Positions 1-7,994 of a stretch of DNA of 11,706 nt are shown in pieces. Location: positions 1 through 11,706 of the forward strand of contig CACZNW010000083.1 in NCBI GenBank assembly GCA_902782595.1, read 5' to 3'. The position numbers and the translations under genes were made by a program. This DNA is from an uncultured Methanobrevibacter sp. (GTDB lineage: Archaea > Methanobacteriota > Methanobacteria > Methanobacteriales > Methanobacteriaceae). The notes under the pieces were generated by a model that saw nothing but the letters and a program-made list of their open reading frames with translations, did not search any database and was not told the DNA's origin. Position 1 is the stretch's first letter. Every line of letters begins with the position of its first letter.

Positions 1-1171
1 AATATATGCGTATGCAATTTTTGTAAACATGTTCAATTTGCTTTGAAACCTTGTTCCAATTGTATTTGCTTTCAACTAAATGTTTTCCGGTATTACCAAA
101 ATTTTCACATAATTCTTTGTCATTTAAGAGCTTTTCAAGGCAACTTGCCAGGTCATCTTCATTAAAATCACATACAAGCCCCACATTGTCCTTGACCCAG
201 GTATGAATATGGTTGTTTTTTGTCAGAACCAACGGTCTTGAACATGCCATGGCTTCAAGACCGCTTGTTGTAAATGATTCATATCTGGATGGCATAACAA
301 ACACATCACAGTCAATCAGTGCTTCAATTTTATCTATGCCTGTTAATACTCCTGGAAACATAACTTTATTGTTTAAATCAAATTCATCAATCAGTTTTTC
401 AAGTTCTTCCTTAAAACCGTAATCTCCACCAACGAGAACTAATTTAACATTGTCATTGGGTATTCTGTTAAAACTGTTTATTAATAAGTCAAGACCTTTT
501 ATTTCATGTATTCTTCCTAAAAATAGGATTATTTTATAATTTTCATCAATATTATATTTTGATTTGAATTTTCCTCTGGAAGGTAAGTCGTTATATTCAT
601 TTAAATTTATTCCCAACGGTATTATCTCAATTTTATCTGATGAAACTCCCATTTTCAGATACTGTTCCTTTTCAACTTCAGTTAATGCAAAAACCTTGGA
701 TGCATCCTGCAGTATGTCAAATCCCCAGAGTTTGTCAAAGATTTCCTTTAACTGTTCCTTTTGAAAAAATGGAAGAACTGATCCGTGAGCCTGCAGAACA
801 TAGGGAATATTATTTTTTTTGGCATATCTGTGTGTTGCAACAGCTAAAGAGTGTCTGTGTTCATGAATGTGGATTATGTCAAAATCGGCAACAGTTTTTT
901 TAAGATAACTGATTAATCCAATCGGAGTGTCGATTGTCAGCTTATTTTTAAACCCGTTTGAAATGTTTTTAAAGTAAAATACTTTAATGCCGTCCACGTC
1001 AACATTGTAATTGTCTTTGAATTTCAGCCGTTCATCACAGTTGTCTGTTGTGTAAACCGTAACATCATGTCCGTTTTCAACTTGTTTTTTTGCAATTTGA
1101 TAGGATGCATTCACCACTCCTCCGTGTGAAAAACAGGGAGCAAATGAAGGTACAATATGTAAAATTTTCAT
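1..1171 (-). CDS. GT4-type (GT-B fold) glycosyltransferase, 3' end cut by window edge
   Basis: This predicted cytoplasmic, sugar-nucleotide-dependent glycosyltransferase of the group 1/GT4 type is read by translating the minus strand from ATG at 1171. It stays open for 390 codons to the window edge. The N-terminus begins MKILHIVPSFAP and carries the acceptor-side GG motif (residues 17-18, context SHGGVVNA). The donor half has FLGRIHEIKGLDLLI, then VMPSRYESFTTSGLEAMA with the family's E-x7-E pair at E298 and E306. About 390 residues is close to full family length, so only a few codons are probably missing. The start lies one base after the TAA of the upstream membrane glycosyltransferase, with a weak GAGTG-like site inside that gene, so the two are almost certainly cotranscribed and perhaps translationally coupled. 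The family is clear; the donor sugar and acceptor cannot be told. Confidence 0.88.
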   Translation of the reverse strand, partial: MKILHIVPSFAPCFSHGGVVNASYQIAKKQVENGHDVTVYTTDNCDERLKFKDNYNVDVDGIKVFYFKNISNGFKNKLTIDTPIGLISYLKKTVADFDIIHIHEHRHSLAVATHRYAKKNNIPYVLQAHGSVLPFFQKEQLKEIFDKLWGFDILQDASKVFALTEVEKEQYLKMGVSSDKIEIIPLGINLNEYNDLPSRGKFKSKYNIDENYKIILFLGRIHEIKGLDLLINSFNRIPNDNVKLVLVGGDYGFKEELEKLIDEFDLNNKVMFPGVLTGIDKIEALIDCDVFVMPSRYESFTTSGLEAMACSRPLVLTKNNHIHTWVKDNVGLVCDFNEDDLASCLEKLLNDKELCENFGNTGKHLVESKYNWNKVSKQIEHVYKNCIRIY

Positions 1172-1172
1172 T

Positions 1173-2744
1173 TTAAACACTCTTTTCGTAAATATAAACA
1201 TTATTAATATTTTTTATTTCAGTATAATTTGTTACATTCTCAAGGACTTTATCTGATATATAGTAGGTGGCATTGCTTGCATCAATCGTTGCTTCATCAC
1301 TGCTTTTTATTGCAAGGAGATTTTCCCCCAGCCACCAGTTATAGGCTCTTACATTATATGCTCCAATGGATAAATTTTTATAATCCGGATTGGTGTCAAT
1401 AATATAGTCTGAAACATCCTCGATTGTGTTATACTCAGAGGTTTCATCAAATGTAAAGGTAAATGTAAATGCCTGAATAATAAATAATGCAATCAGCGCA
1501 ATAGGAATTATATTTTCGCTGATTTTAATGTGCTTGTTGATTGTTTCAATTGAAAGCAATACAAAATAGACTACTGCAGGAAATATTGGTAAAAGATACC
1601 GATTCACCTTTATACTGTAATAACTGTAAAATATTAAGTTTGAAAATATCCATGCAAGCATGAAATATTGCGTTTTATGCTCCGAACCCCGACCCATAAT
1701 GTATAATCCGAGCAGTACAAGCAGTGTTGTTATAATTGAACTTATTCGGGTAAAACTTATTATTGCCACTAAAAATATTACAAGCGAAACGATATCTTTT
1801 TTCTGGGGGTTTCGCCAATGTTCAAATAACCACAGGCCCATTCCAATAAGGATTATTCCGGCGATTGCCCATGATAGCGGTGTTGAATTTTCAAGTATAG
1901 GATTTCCGTCAATTACAGTATGTGAATTTGAAATGAAATTCAGGAAATTGCTTACATAATAACTGGTGTCGGTATTGTATGCGGGATCAATTTCAGCGCC
2001 CTGCACTCCACTGATTCCATTTGAAATCTGGTCTCCCGCACCAAAGGTGCCAGAACCCATAATTAAAATCGGACGCATTACTATAATTATCAATATCAGT
2101 CCGATTGCTGTTCCTATTGCTATTTCCTTTAAATCCTGTAAGTCTACAGTAAATCCTTTTTCATAAACATAATAAAGTACCAATGCAGGCAATATTAAAA
2201 GAACAGTGTATCTTGTAAAAATGCCTAATATAAGGAATACTATTGCAAATTTATAAAATTTGGCGTTGTCCTTAATTGCAATAACTGCAAATAATGTTGT
2301 CCAGATAATCATTGAAACGGCGGGAATGTCTAGTGTCCCATTTGCAAGCCAGGTCAAATAAAGTGACAGTGAAGAATATATTACTGTCCCGGTTAAACTT
2401 AAAATTTCGCTGAAGTATCTTTTAAGCAAAATATAAAAACCGATATTGCCGAAAATCGCAAAAGCTCCGGTTACAATGTATATTGCTAATTTGTCAACAA
2501 ATCCGAAACGAAAAAATATTGATGTTAAATAACAAATCAGTGGGGACAAATAAATTGTTCCGGTAGCGCGTATGTTGGTTCCAGTATAATAAAGAGCGTT
2601 CAACAAGTATACATAAACGTCTGAGCAGTATATTCCTAAATTCAAATTAAACATGATGTAATAGCCGGTTAAAGCCAAGCTGAATACTGTAACTATAATC
2701 AGAAAATATCCGTCAGTTCTGTTTAAATTAAAATCTTTTAACAT
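1173..2744 (-). CDS. Multi-membrane GT-C type glycosyltransferase (ArnT/PMT_2-like), paralogue A
   Basis: A 523-residue integral membrane protein with about 12 hydrophobic segments from residue 13 to about 430 and a short hydrophilic C-terminal tail (about 435-523). The layout fits GT-C enzymes that use lipid-linked sugars (ArnT, PMT, PF13231-like). An acidic residue after the first membrane helix, D42 in YCSDVYVYL, sits where these enzymes keep the catalytic Asp. Further marks are NGTLDI (135-140) and FTRYT (176-180), the latter resembling the FTKYTG motif common in the family. The tail has NATYYIS from N491 and ends NNVYIYEKSV; both are echoed in the divergent neighbour. No convincing Shine-Dalgarno site precedes the ATG, but a TATA-like CATAAAATA lies at 2767-2775, about 27 bases upstream, which would fit a leaderless mRNA. 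It is followed after one base by a GT4 gene. The substrate is unknown; a surface glycan or glycoprotein role is inferred. Confidence 0.8.
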   Translation of the reverse strand: MLKDFNLNRTDGYFLIIVTVFSLALTGYYIMFNLNLGIYCSDVYVYLLNALYYTGTNIRATGTIYLSPLICYLTSIFFRFGFVDKLAIYIVTGAFAIFGNIGFYILLKRYFSEILSLTGTVIYSSLSLYLTWLANGTLDIPAVSMIIWTTLFAVIAIKDNAKFYKFAIVFLILGIFTRYTVLLILPALVLYYVYEKGFTVDLQDLKEIAIGTAIGLILIIIVMRPILIMGSGTFGAGDQISNGISGVQGAEIDPAYNTDTSYYVSNFLNFISNSHTVIDGNPILENSTPLSWAIAGIILIGMGLWLFEHWRNPQKKDIVSLVIFLVAIISFTRISSIITTLLVLLGLYIMGRGSEHKTQYFMLAWIFSNLIFYSYYSIKVNRYLLPIFPAVVYFVLLSIETINKHIKISENIIPIALIALFIIQAFTFTFTFDETSEYNTIEDVSDYIIDTNPDYKNLSIGAYNVRAYNWWLGENLLAIKSSDEATIDASNATYYISDKVLENVTNYTEIKNINNVYIYEKSV

Positions 2745-2840
2745 TGCAATCTGTTAGTAATATTTGTATTTTATGATAATAATACTTTTTTCAAAAATTT
2801 TAAATTAATCGGGTGATAAAGTATTAGATGAGGGATTTAC
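2745..2840. promoter_or_regulatory. Divergent promoter region between the two GT-C genes
   Basis: This 96-base AT-rich gap must drive both divergent membrane glycosyltransferases. On the plus side TTTTAAAT at 2798-2805 would place initiation near 2828, leaving a leader of about a dozen bases that holds GAGGG (2830-2834). On the minus side CATAAAATA (2775 down to 2767) is centred about 27 bases before the ATG. These are eye-picked TATA-like boxes in a region where such strings are common, so the exact boxes are tentative even though promoter activity here is required by gene layout. Confidence 0.4.
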
Positions 2841-4535
2841 TTGTTTGATTTGGACAGGAAGACAGAAAATAAATTAACGATTATTGCCATTGGACTGGTT
2901 GCTTTGGCAATTACTTTTCTGATTATCTATCAAAATTCCACTCATTACATTTTAGGCAACAGTTATAGGGATGTATTTCTCTATCTGATTGAAGCATTGA
3001 GAATGTCAGGTGTGGAAATCGAAGGCTATGCCTATGTTAATTATTTGCCGCCATTTGTTCCTTTTTTAACATCTCTTTTGTTCAGGATGGGATTTGTATC
3101 TCTGGCAAGTATATTCATTACTTCGGGAGTTTTCTTTTTTGTTGGAATAATGGGAATGTTTTATTTGCTTCGCTTGAGATTCAATAATTTTTACGCGTTT
3201 TTCGGCGCATTTTTATATGCTACCTTATTCATCAATATAAACTGGGTTGGAAACGGTACACTGGACATTGGATTTGTTGCACTGATGATTTGGGCATTAT
3301 ATTTCTTTATTCAGGCAATGGAGAAAAATCAGAAGTATTTCTACCTTGCATTTCCATTGGCTGTTTTAAGTTTTTTTACAAAATACACCGGCGCATTGAT
3401 TGTTGGAGTAATGCTTTTATACTTTATGAGCCGGACAAATATTGCAACCAATATTAAAAAATACTATAAAAACATATTCGGAGGAATTCTGGCGGGAATT
3501 TTAACTTCACTCCCATTTTTCGCATATTTTTTCATTAACAATATTCCTCTGGGATTTTTAAATCAGGCTTCCGAAGTTTCATCTGAAAGCTCCCTAACAA
3601 CCACTCATGCAGGTAAACTGGTTGTCAATGATTTGTTTTTCTATATCAAGGGCATTATCTATGATATCTCTTCTACAAGATATATAATTGGAATAATAAT
3701 ATTTTCCCTGTTCATTATCGGTGCAATTTTTGTAATCTGCATGTTTTTCAATACTTTTAAAAAGTCATATTCCAAAATTAAAAATCAGGATTCGAGCATT
3801 TATAAATGGACTGTCCCTGCAACAGTGATGTATCTGCTTTTAATCATCTCTTTTTTAATGGTTATAGTATCGTTTTTCACTGCAAGTATGTTTTCGTTTA
3901 TCTATTCTGAAATGCTTCTGTTTGCGGGAATGTATCTTCTTGCATATTCACTTACCAAAATTATTATAAACTATGATGAAGTCGATAACGTCTGGTTAAG
4001 TACATATCCATATCTGGCAATTAATATTGCAATGACAGGCCTCTTTCTGTCTTATTTAATATTTTTCACAGCACATTTAACCAAAGCCGACAGATATTTC
4101 ACAGCGATGGCTCCGGGATTCATTTTTCTGGTTGTTTTTTCGGTTGAAATATTATTCAACAGATTCAAAGAGATTAAGTTTAGGAATTTCAATTTCAGAT
4201 ATCTGATTCCAATAATAATCATGATTGTGATGATGGTGTTCTGCGTTAATTATATTGTTGGTGTTCATGATAATCCGGTAGCTGTCAATGAACATGATGC
4301 TTCCGGTTGGCTTGACGGTAAAGATGGGATTATGTTTTCAAACAGAGGTCCGGTTTACACATGGTATCTGCAAAAAGAAGTTAAATATGCCAGAAATGTT
4401 GGCAATGATACTTTGTTAAGTCGGGAACTGCATGACGGAAATGCCACTTATTACATTTCCACGGGCAAAGTAAATCTGACAGGTTACCGTATGGTTAAAG
4501 AATTTGGGGATGTTAAAATATATGAATCAAAATGA
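2841..4535 (+). CDS. Multi-membrane GT-C type glycosyltransferase (ArnT/PMT_2-like), paralogue B
   Basis: A 564-residue polytopic membrane protein related to the divergent gene next door. Matching landmarks in the same order are RDVFLYL with D44 (SDVYVYL, D42, in A), YLPPFVPFLTSLLFRMGFV (LSPLICYLTSIFFRFGFV in A), NGTLDI at 138-143, FTKYTGAL at 179-186 and a tail with NATYYIS from N534 ending DVKIYESK. This supports the same GT-C type activity: sugar transfer from a polyprenyl-phosphate donor on the outer face of the membrane, with unknown donor and acceptor. The start is TTG at 2841: an in-frame TGA at 2829-2831 rules out extension, and GAGGG at 2830-2834 sits six bases ahead. The ATG at 2828 is in another frame and stops at once. 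Its 3' end overlaps the convergent UbiA gene by nine bases. A lone promoter, not a shared operon, serves it. Confidence 0.8.
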   Translation: MFDLDRKTENKLTIIAIGLVALAITFLIIYQNSTHYILGNSYRDVFLYLIEALRMSGVEIEGYAYVNYLPPFVPFLTSLLFRMGFVSLASIFITSGVFFFVGIMGMFYLLRLRFNNFYAFFGAFLYATLFININWVGNGTLDIGFVALMIWALYFFIQAMEKNQKYFYLAFPLAVLSFFTKYTGALIVGVMLLYFMSRTNIATNIKKYYKNIFGGILAGILTSLPFFAYFFINNIPLGFLNQASEVSSESSLTTTHAGKLVVNDLFFYIKGIIYDISSTRYIIGIIIFSLFIIGAIFVICMFFNTFKKSYSKIKNQDSSIYKWTVPATVMYLLLIISFLMVIVSFFTASMFSFIYSEMLLFAGMYLLAYSLTKIIINYDEVDNVWLSTYPYLAINIAMTGLFLSYLIFFTAHLTKADRYFTAMAPGFIFLVVFSVEILFNRFKEIKFRNFNFRYLIPIIIMIVMMVFCVNYIVGVHDNPVAVNEHDASGWLDGKDGIMFSNRGPVYTWYLQKEVKYARNVGNDTLLSRELHDGNATYYISTGKVNLTGYRMVKEFGDVKIYESK

Positions 4536-5369
4536 CCCGAGTGCAAATGCTACAAATGCTATTAACATTCCTATTTTTAAATATTTGGATGCTTTACCTG
4601 CAGTTTTTTCATCCTGTGATTTGATAATTATAAATGCAGAGTAAAGGAATAAAATAACTGCAATGACAATAATAACTAAATACAATATTCCAAATATATG
4701 ATAAAAGTATAATAATGGACATAGGGCACTGTCAGCAATAATCAGTATGGTTGCAATTACTGCAGGGATTTTAGCACCAATCATTATCGGCAATGTTTTG
4801 GCACCGTCGGCCTTATCTCCTTCAATGTCCTCTATATCTTTTATTATCTCACGTGCGGTTGTCATTACAAATGCAAAAAACCCTAAAATTATTGAAGTCA
4901 TCACAATACTTGGATTGTTGATACAGAATCCTCCAAAAACAAATCCAAAACCGGTCATGAAACCAACAGCCAGATTCCCTATTAAGGGAGTTGTTTTTAA
5001 TTTATATGCATATAAATAGAGAATAACGTCAGCTATCAGCACAATTGCAAACGGAATCCAGTTGTTTGTCATATAACTGATTAAAAACCCGCATATGGTT
5101 CCGGCTAAAAACAGGAAATATCCGTAGTTTCTGCCGTTTTTAAGTGAAATCCTGCCTGAAGGAATTGGTCTTTCGGGTTTATTGATCAAATCAATATTGT
5201 AGTCAAAATAGTCATTTATAACATTTCCAGCGGCAGTTTCAAAAAATACCGTTATCATTGCAAGGATAACAGGTATGCTTACTGTTTTATCAATCAGTGC
5301 AACTAAAATAATTGATATTGCACCCATTAATGCATTTCCGGGTCTTAAAATTTCGATATATGGATTCAT
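4527..5369 (-). CDS. UbiA-family prenyltransferase, probable digeranylgeranylglyceryl phosphate synthase
   Basis: A 280-residue membrane protein of the UbiA superfamily with eight or nine hydrophobic helices. It has both Asp-rich motifs that bind the Mg-diphosphate of the prenyl donor: NDYFDYNID with N52, D53, D56 and D60 (followed by KPERPIPSG), and REIIKDIEDIEGD with D178, D181 and D185. Length, the NPYIEILRP start and the second motif fit archaeal digeranylgeranylglyceryl phosphate synthase, which adds the second geranylgeranyl chain to geranylgeranylglyceryl phosphate to make the archaeol core lipid. Other UbiA enzymes (quinone or heme prenylation) are less likely in a methanogen. Its ATG overlaps the TGA of the upstream glycosyltransferase as ATGA, and GAGG at 5377-5380 provides a ribosome site inside that gene, so the two are translationally linked. 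The 3' end overlaps the convergent GT-C gene with no room for a terminator between. Confidence 0.85.
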   Translation of the reverse strand: MNPYIEILRPGNALMGAISIILVALIDKTVSIPVILAMITVFFETAAGNVINDYFDYNIDLINKPERPIPSGRISLKNGRNYGYFLFLAGTICGFLISYMTNNWIPFAIVLIADVILYLYAYKLKTTPLIGNLAVGFMTGFGFVFGGFCINNPSIVMTSIILGFFAFVMTTAREIIKDIEDIEGDKADGAKTLPIMIGAKIPAVIATILIIADSALCPLLYFYHIFGILYLVIIVIAVILFLYSAFIIIKSQDEKTAGKASKYLKIGMLIAFVAFALGSF

Positions 5370-6619
5370 TGTATTTCCTCAAGAAGTTGTGCAAATTTTT
5401 TTGCGGTATTCACCATAGAGTATTCATCTGCAAATTCATTTCCACAGTATTTTAATTCACTGTTATTATATTTTAGGTAATAATCATAAATAGCTTTTTT
5501 ACAATCTTCAACATTGGATACATGATAACCGATTTCGGTCTTTTCAATCAGATCCTTAAGTGAACCTTCAGGATATCCAATTGACAGTATTGGCTTTTGG
5601 GAAGCCATATATTCATAGACTTTCCCCGGAATAAACATTTTTTCAGATTCACTCATCCATGAAATCAGAAGCAGCACATCGGAATTCATCTGATTTTCGA
5701 GAACTTCCTTGTGTGTGATTTTACCGTGCACATTAACGATTCGCGAAACATTATATCTTTCGGACAGTTCCTCCAGATTGGTGGTGTCACCATAAAAATC
5801 AATGTGGATTTTGTCAGGATTAATTTTATTTTCACTGATTAACTGATTTATGCTGTCAAAAAGTATTGAAGGGTCTCTTTTGCCGTTGTAAAGCGAACCG
5901 GCATACATCAGGGTTAATTTTTCACTTGAAGATGTTTGTTTAACATTTTCAAAATCCTCGGGGTCATAGCCTGAAACAACTGCCTCGATTCTTTTTTGAG
6001 GATGCAGGCTCTGCAATGTCTTGCGGGCAAGAGGTGTTGTTGTAGTTAGAATGTTGGCATTTTCAAATGTTTTGAGTTCAAGTCTTTTTTCAAAGTAATT
6101 CCTAATGAAAGTATGGTTGATATATGGATTCAGATTCCATAAATCTCTTAAATCTGCAATCCATGGAATATTATATTTTTCCTTTAAATCATGTGCAATG
6201 GTATGGCAGGTTATTGGAAATGAAGATGATATTATTCCGGATATTTTCCCATTTTCTATGATTTCACAGCATTTTTCAAATGCAGGATCATACCAGTATT
6301 TCATGCCGTCGGGATATGCGAAGATTTCTCCGGCAAGAGATATTGCCTTGGAGATTAAAGGGTTGGTTTGTGACTTTGAAGGTGCTTCGCCGACCGATTC
6401 ATTACTTTTGGAAGAGGGTATGAACTTTGAAATCATGTCTGTGTATTCGGTTTCAATAACTTCAACATTATCTATTATAACTGTTTCGTTTGAGGTCTTT
6501 GGAACAATTACAACAGGTTTAAAACCAAATTGGGGCAAATATTTGCTAACTCCCTGCAGTCTTTTTGAAGCTATTTCATTTGAATGATTAAAATAAAATG
6601 CAATAAATAATATTCTCAT
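5366..6619 (-). CDS. GT4-like (GT-B fold) glycosyltransferase cotranscribed with UbiA
   Basis: A 417-residue soluble glycosyltransferase, numbered from the ATG at 6619. The N-terminal half contains IADLRDLWNLNP (about 154-165), a pattern typical of WbuB-like GT4 enzymes. The C-terminal donor half has LMYAGSLYNGKRDP (about 237-250) and PGKVYEYMASQKPIL (331-345), the conserved Glu-bearing loop. I prefer ATG at 6619 over the in-frame TTG at 6637: the protein then starts MRILFIAFYF as in related enzymes, and a TTTATATAA box at 6641-6649 lies directly before the TTG, leaving no room for a leader there. AAGGT (6627-6631) could be a weak ribosome site. The stop overlaps the UbiA start by four bases, which hints at action on an isoprenoid lipid or in envelope glycolipid synthesis, but the sugar and acceptor are not readable from sequence. 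Confidence 0.82.
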   Translation of the reverse strand: MRILFIAFYFNHSNEIASKRLQGVSKYLPQFGFKPVVIVPKTSNETVIIDNVEVIETEYTDMISKFIPSSKSNESVGEAPSKSQTNPLISKAISLAGEIFAYPDGMKYWYDPAFEKCCEIIENGKISGIISSSFPITCHTIAHDLKEKYNIPWIADLRDLWNLNPYINHTFIRNYFEKRLELKTFENANILTTTTPLARKTLQSLHPQKRIEAVVSGYDPEDFENVKQTSSSEKLTLMYAGSLYNGKRDPSILFDSINQLISENKINPDKIHIDFYGDTTNLEELSERYNVSRIVNVHGKITHKEVLENQMNSDVLLLISWMSESEKMFIPGKVYEYMASQKPILSIGYPEGSLKDLIEKTEIGYHVSNVEDCKKAIYDYYLKYNNSELKYCGNEFADEYSMVNTAKKFAQLLEEIQ

Positions 6620-6726
6620 TTTTTTTACCTTAAACAATAATTATATAAAGTATATTAGATAACATAATATTAGTATTTTATTTATTTAAAGTATTATTTT
6701 ATAATTAATATTAGCTGGTGTTTATA
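6620..6726. promoter_or_regulatory. Divergent promoter region of the GT4-UbiA operon and ino1
   Basis: About 107 AT-rich bases separate the two opposing starts. Minus-strand TTTATATAA (6649 down to 6641) is a near-canonical archaeal TATA box centred about 26 bases before the ATG at 6619. Plus-strand TATTTAAAGT (6683-6692) would start ino1 mRNA near 6711-6714, just ahead of the GGTG ribosome site at 6717-6720. A nine-base direct repeat, TAATATTAG, occurs at 6665-6673 and 6706-6714; in such AT-rich DNA it may be chance. Confidence 0.45.
6717..6720 (+). promoter_or_regulatory. GGTG ribosome binding site that decides the ino1 start
   Basis: GGTG pairs with the archaeal 16S 3' end and is spaced six bases from TTG at 6727. 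It contains the GTG that a longest-ORF caller would take as the start codon, so the true protein is probably three residues shorter. Confidence 0.7.
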
Positions 6727-7821
6727 TTGAATAAAATTAAAATAGCAATAGTGGGAATGGGGAACTGTGCGAGTTCCTTAATTCAAGGAATACATTATTA
6801 TGGTGGTAAAAATCCTGAAGAAGCAATAGGACTTATGCATTGGGATATCGGAGGATACACTCCCAGTGATATTGAAGTAGTCGCCGCTTTTGATGTGGAT
6901 GCAAGAAAAGTTGGAAAAAGTATAGATGAAGCAATATTCGCCAAACCGAACTGCACAACAGTATTTCAAAAAGACATTCCGAAATATGACGTTACAGTAA
7001 GTATGGGTCATGTTTTGGACGGTGTTGCAGACCATATGGCAAATTATGATGATGAATACACATTTGTTGTAAGCGATGCCGAACCTGTCGATGTTGTGGA
7101 AGTTTTGAAGGAGAGCGGTGCTGAAATATTGGTAAACTACTTGCCGGTAGGCTCTGAAGAAGCTGCCAGATACTATGCTCAATGTGCTCTTGACGCTGAA
7201 ATCGCATTTGTAAACTGTATGCCTGTATTCATTGTAAGTGATGATGAATGGGATGCTAAATTCAAGGCAAAAGGAATTCCAATAGTAGGTGACGATATTA
7301 AAGCTCAGATTGGTGCTACTATCACTCACAGAACACTAGCTAGTTTATTCATGGATAGGGGTGTGAAATTGGACAGAACCTATCAAATCAATACTGGTGG
7401 TAACACTGATTTTTTAAACATGCTTAATCGTGAAAGATTGGATTCCAAAAAAGAATCCAAAACTGAAGCTGTTCAATCTGTACTTGATGAAAGAATGGAA
7501 GATAGAGACATACACATTGGACCAAGTGACTATGTTCCATGGCAAAATGATAATAAATTATGTTTCCTTAGAATGGAAGGCCGTACATTCGGGGATGTTC
7601 CAATGAACATTGAACTCAGATTAAGTGTTGAAGACTCTCCAAACTCAGCAGGATGTGTAATTGATGCAGTAAGATGTTGTAAAATAGGTTTGGAAAGAGG
7701 CATTGGAGGACAATTAACCTCAATTTCATCATATACTATGAAACATCCTCCAATTCAGTTCAGTGATGATGATGCATATGAAAATGTTGAAAAATTCATC
7801 TCCGGTGAATTAGAAAGATAA
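6727..7821 (+). CDS. ino1: Myo-inositol-1-phosphate synthase
   Basis: This enzyme converts glucose 6-phosphate to 1L-myo-inositol 1-phosphate in an NAD-dependent internal redox cycle (EC 5.5.1.4). In methanogens the product feeds archaetidylinositol-type ether lipids. Numbered from TTG at 6727 (364 residues), it has the Rossmann NAD loop AIVGMGNCASSL (7-18), VNYLPVGSEEA (136-146), GDDIKAQIGATITHR (188-202), NTGGNTDFLNM (222-232) and EDSPNSAG (302-309). All are hallmarks of the prokaryotic MIPS family, and the length is normal. The longer reading from GTG at 6718 is unlikely, because that GTG is part of GGTG at 6717-6720, a good ribosome site six bases before the TTG. It is divergent from the GT4-UbiA operon, so inositol headgroup supply and ether-lipid core synthesis share a promoter region. 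A long T-rich stretch follows the stop. Confidence 0.93.
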   Translation: MNKIKIAIVGMGNCASSLIQGIHYYGGKNPEEAIGLMHWDIGGYTPSDIEVVAAFDVDARKVGKSIDEAIFAKPNCTTVFQKDIPKYDVTVSMGHVLDGVADHMANYDDEYTFVVSDAEPVDVVEVLKESGAEILVNYLPVGSEEAARYYAQCALDAEIAFVNCMPVFIVSDDEWDAKFKAKGIPIVGDDIKAQIGATITHRTLASLFMDRGVKLDRTYQINTGGNTDFLNMLNRERLDSKKESKTEAVQSVLDERMEDRDIHIGPSDYVPWQNDNKLCFLRMEGRTFGDVPMNIELRLSVEDSPNSAGCVIDAVRCCKIGLERGIGGQLTSISSYTMKHPPIQFSDDDAYENVEKFISGELER

Positions 7822-7890
7822 TTTTTCCCATTTTTATTTTTAATTTTATATTTTTTTAAGATTTTTAATAACTTTTTTTCTTCTTTGTTT
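7822..7890 (+). terminator. T-rich archaeal-type terminator after ino1
   Basis: The 69 bases after the ino1 stop contain repeated T runs on the plus strand (five to seven in a row, for example at 7822-7826, 7851-7857 and 7873-7879) and no clear hairpin. This is the usual look of intrinsic termination in Methanobacteriales. It separates ino1 from pycB, which has its own promoter signals. Confidence 0.55.
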
Positions 7891-7895
7891 AAATT

Positions 7896-7986
7896 GAAAT
7901 ATATACTTAATATTATATATTACAAAAAACATATATTATAGTTGGATAATTTAAGATTATTTTTTATATTCAAATTAAAAGAGGTG
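7896..7986 (+). promoter_or_regulatory. Promoter and ribosome binding site of pycB
   Basis: Two TATA-like candidates precede pycB: GAAATATATAC at 7896-7906 and ACATATATTA at 7929-7938 behind an A run. Initiation would fall near 7930 or 7960 respectively. The strong ribosome site GAGGTG at 7981-7986 is eight bases from the ATG at 7995, consistent with high expression. Which TATA box is used cannot be decided by eye. Confidence 0.5.
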
Positions 7987-7994
7987 TAAAATAT

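Noticed and set aside
213..903. Plus-strand open frames of 66-87 codons in the left region.
   Set aside because: They lie opposite a well-supported minus-strand glycosyltransferase with family motifs and have no recognisable protein features.
6105..6587. A 160-codon plus-strand open frame.
   Set aside because: It is the antisense shadow of the GT4-like gene, whose motifs and length fit a known family.
6665..6714. Direct repeat TAATATTAG in the ino1 promoter region as a regulator site.
   Set aside because: Nine AT-dominated bases in very AT-rich DNA are expected by chance; noted in the promoter entry only.
6778..7329. A 183-codon minus-strand open frame opposite ino1.
   Set aside because: It is an antisense shadow of the inositol-phosphate synthase, with no family features of its own.
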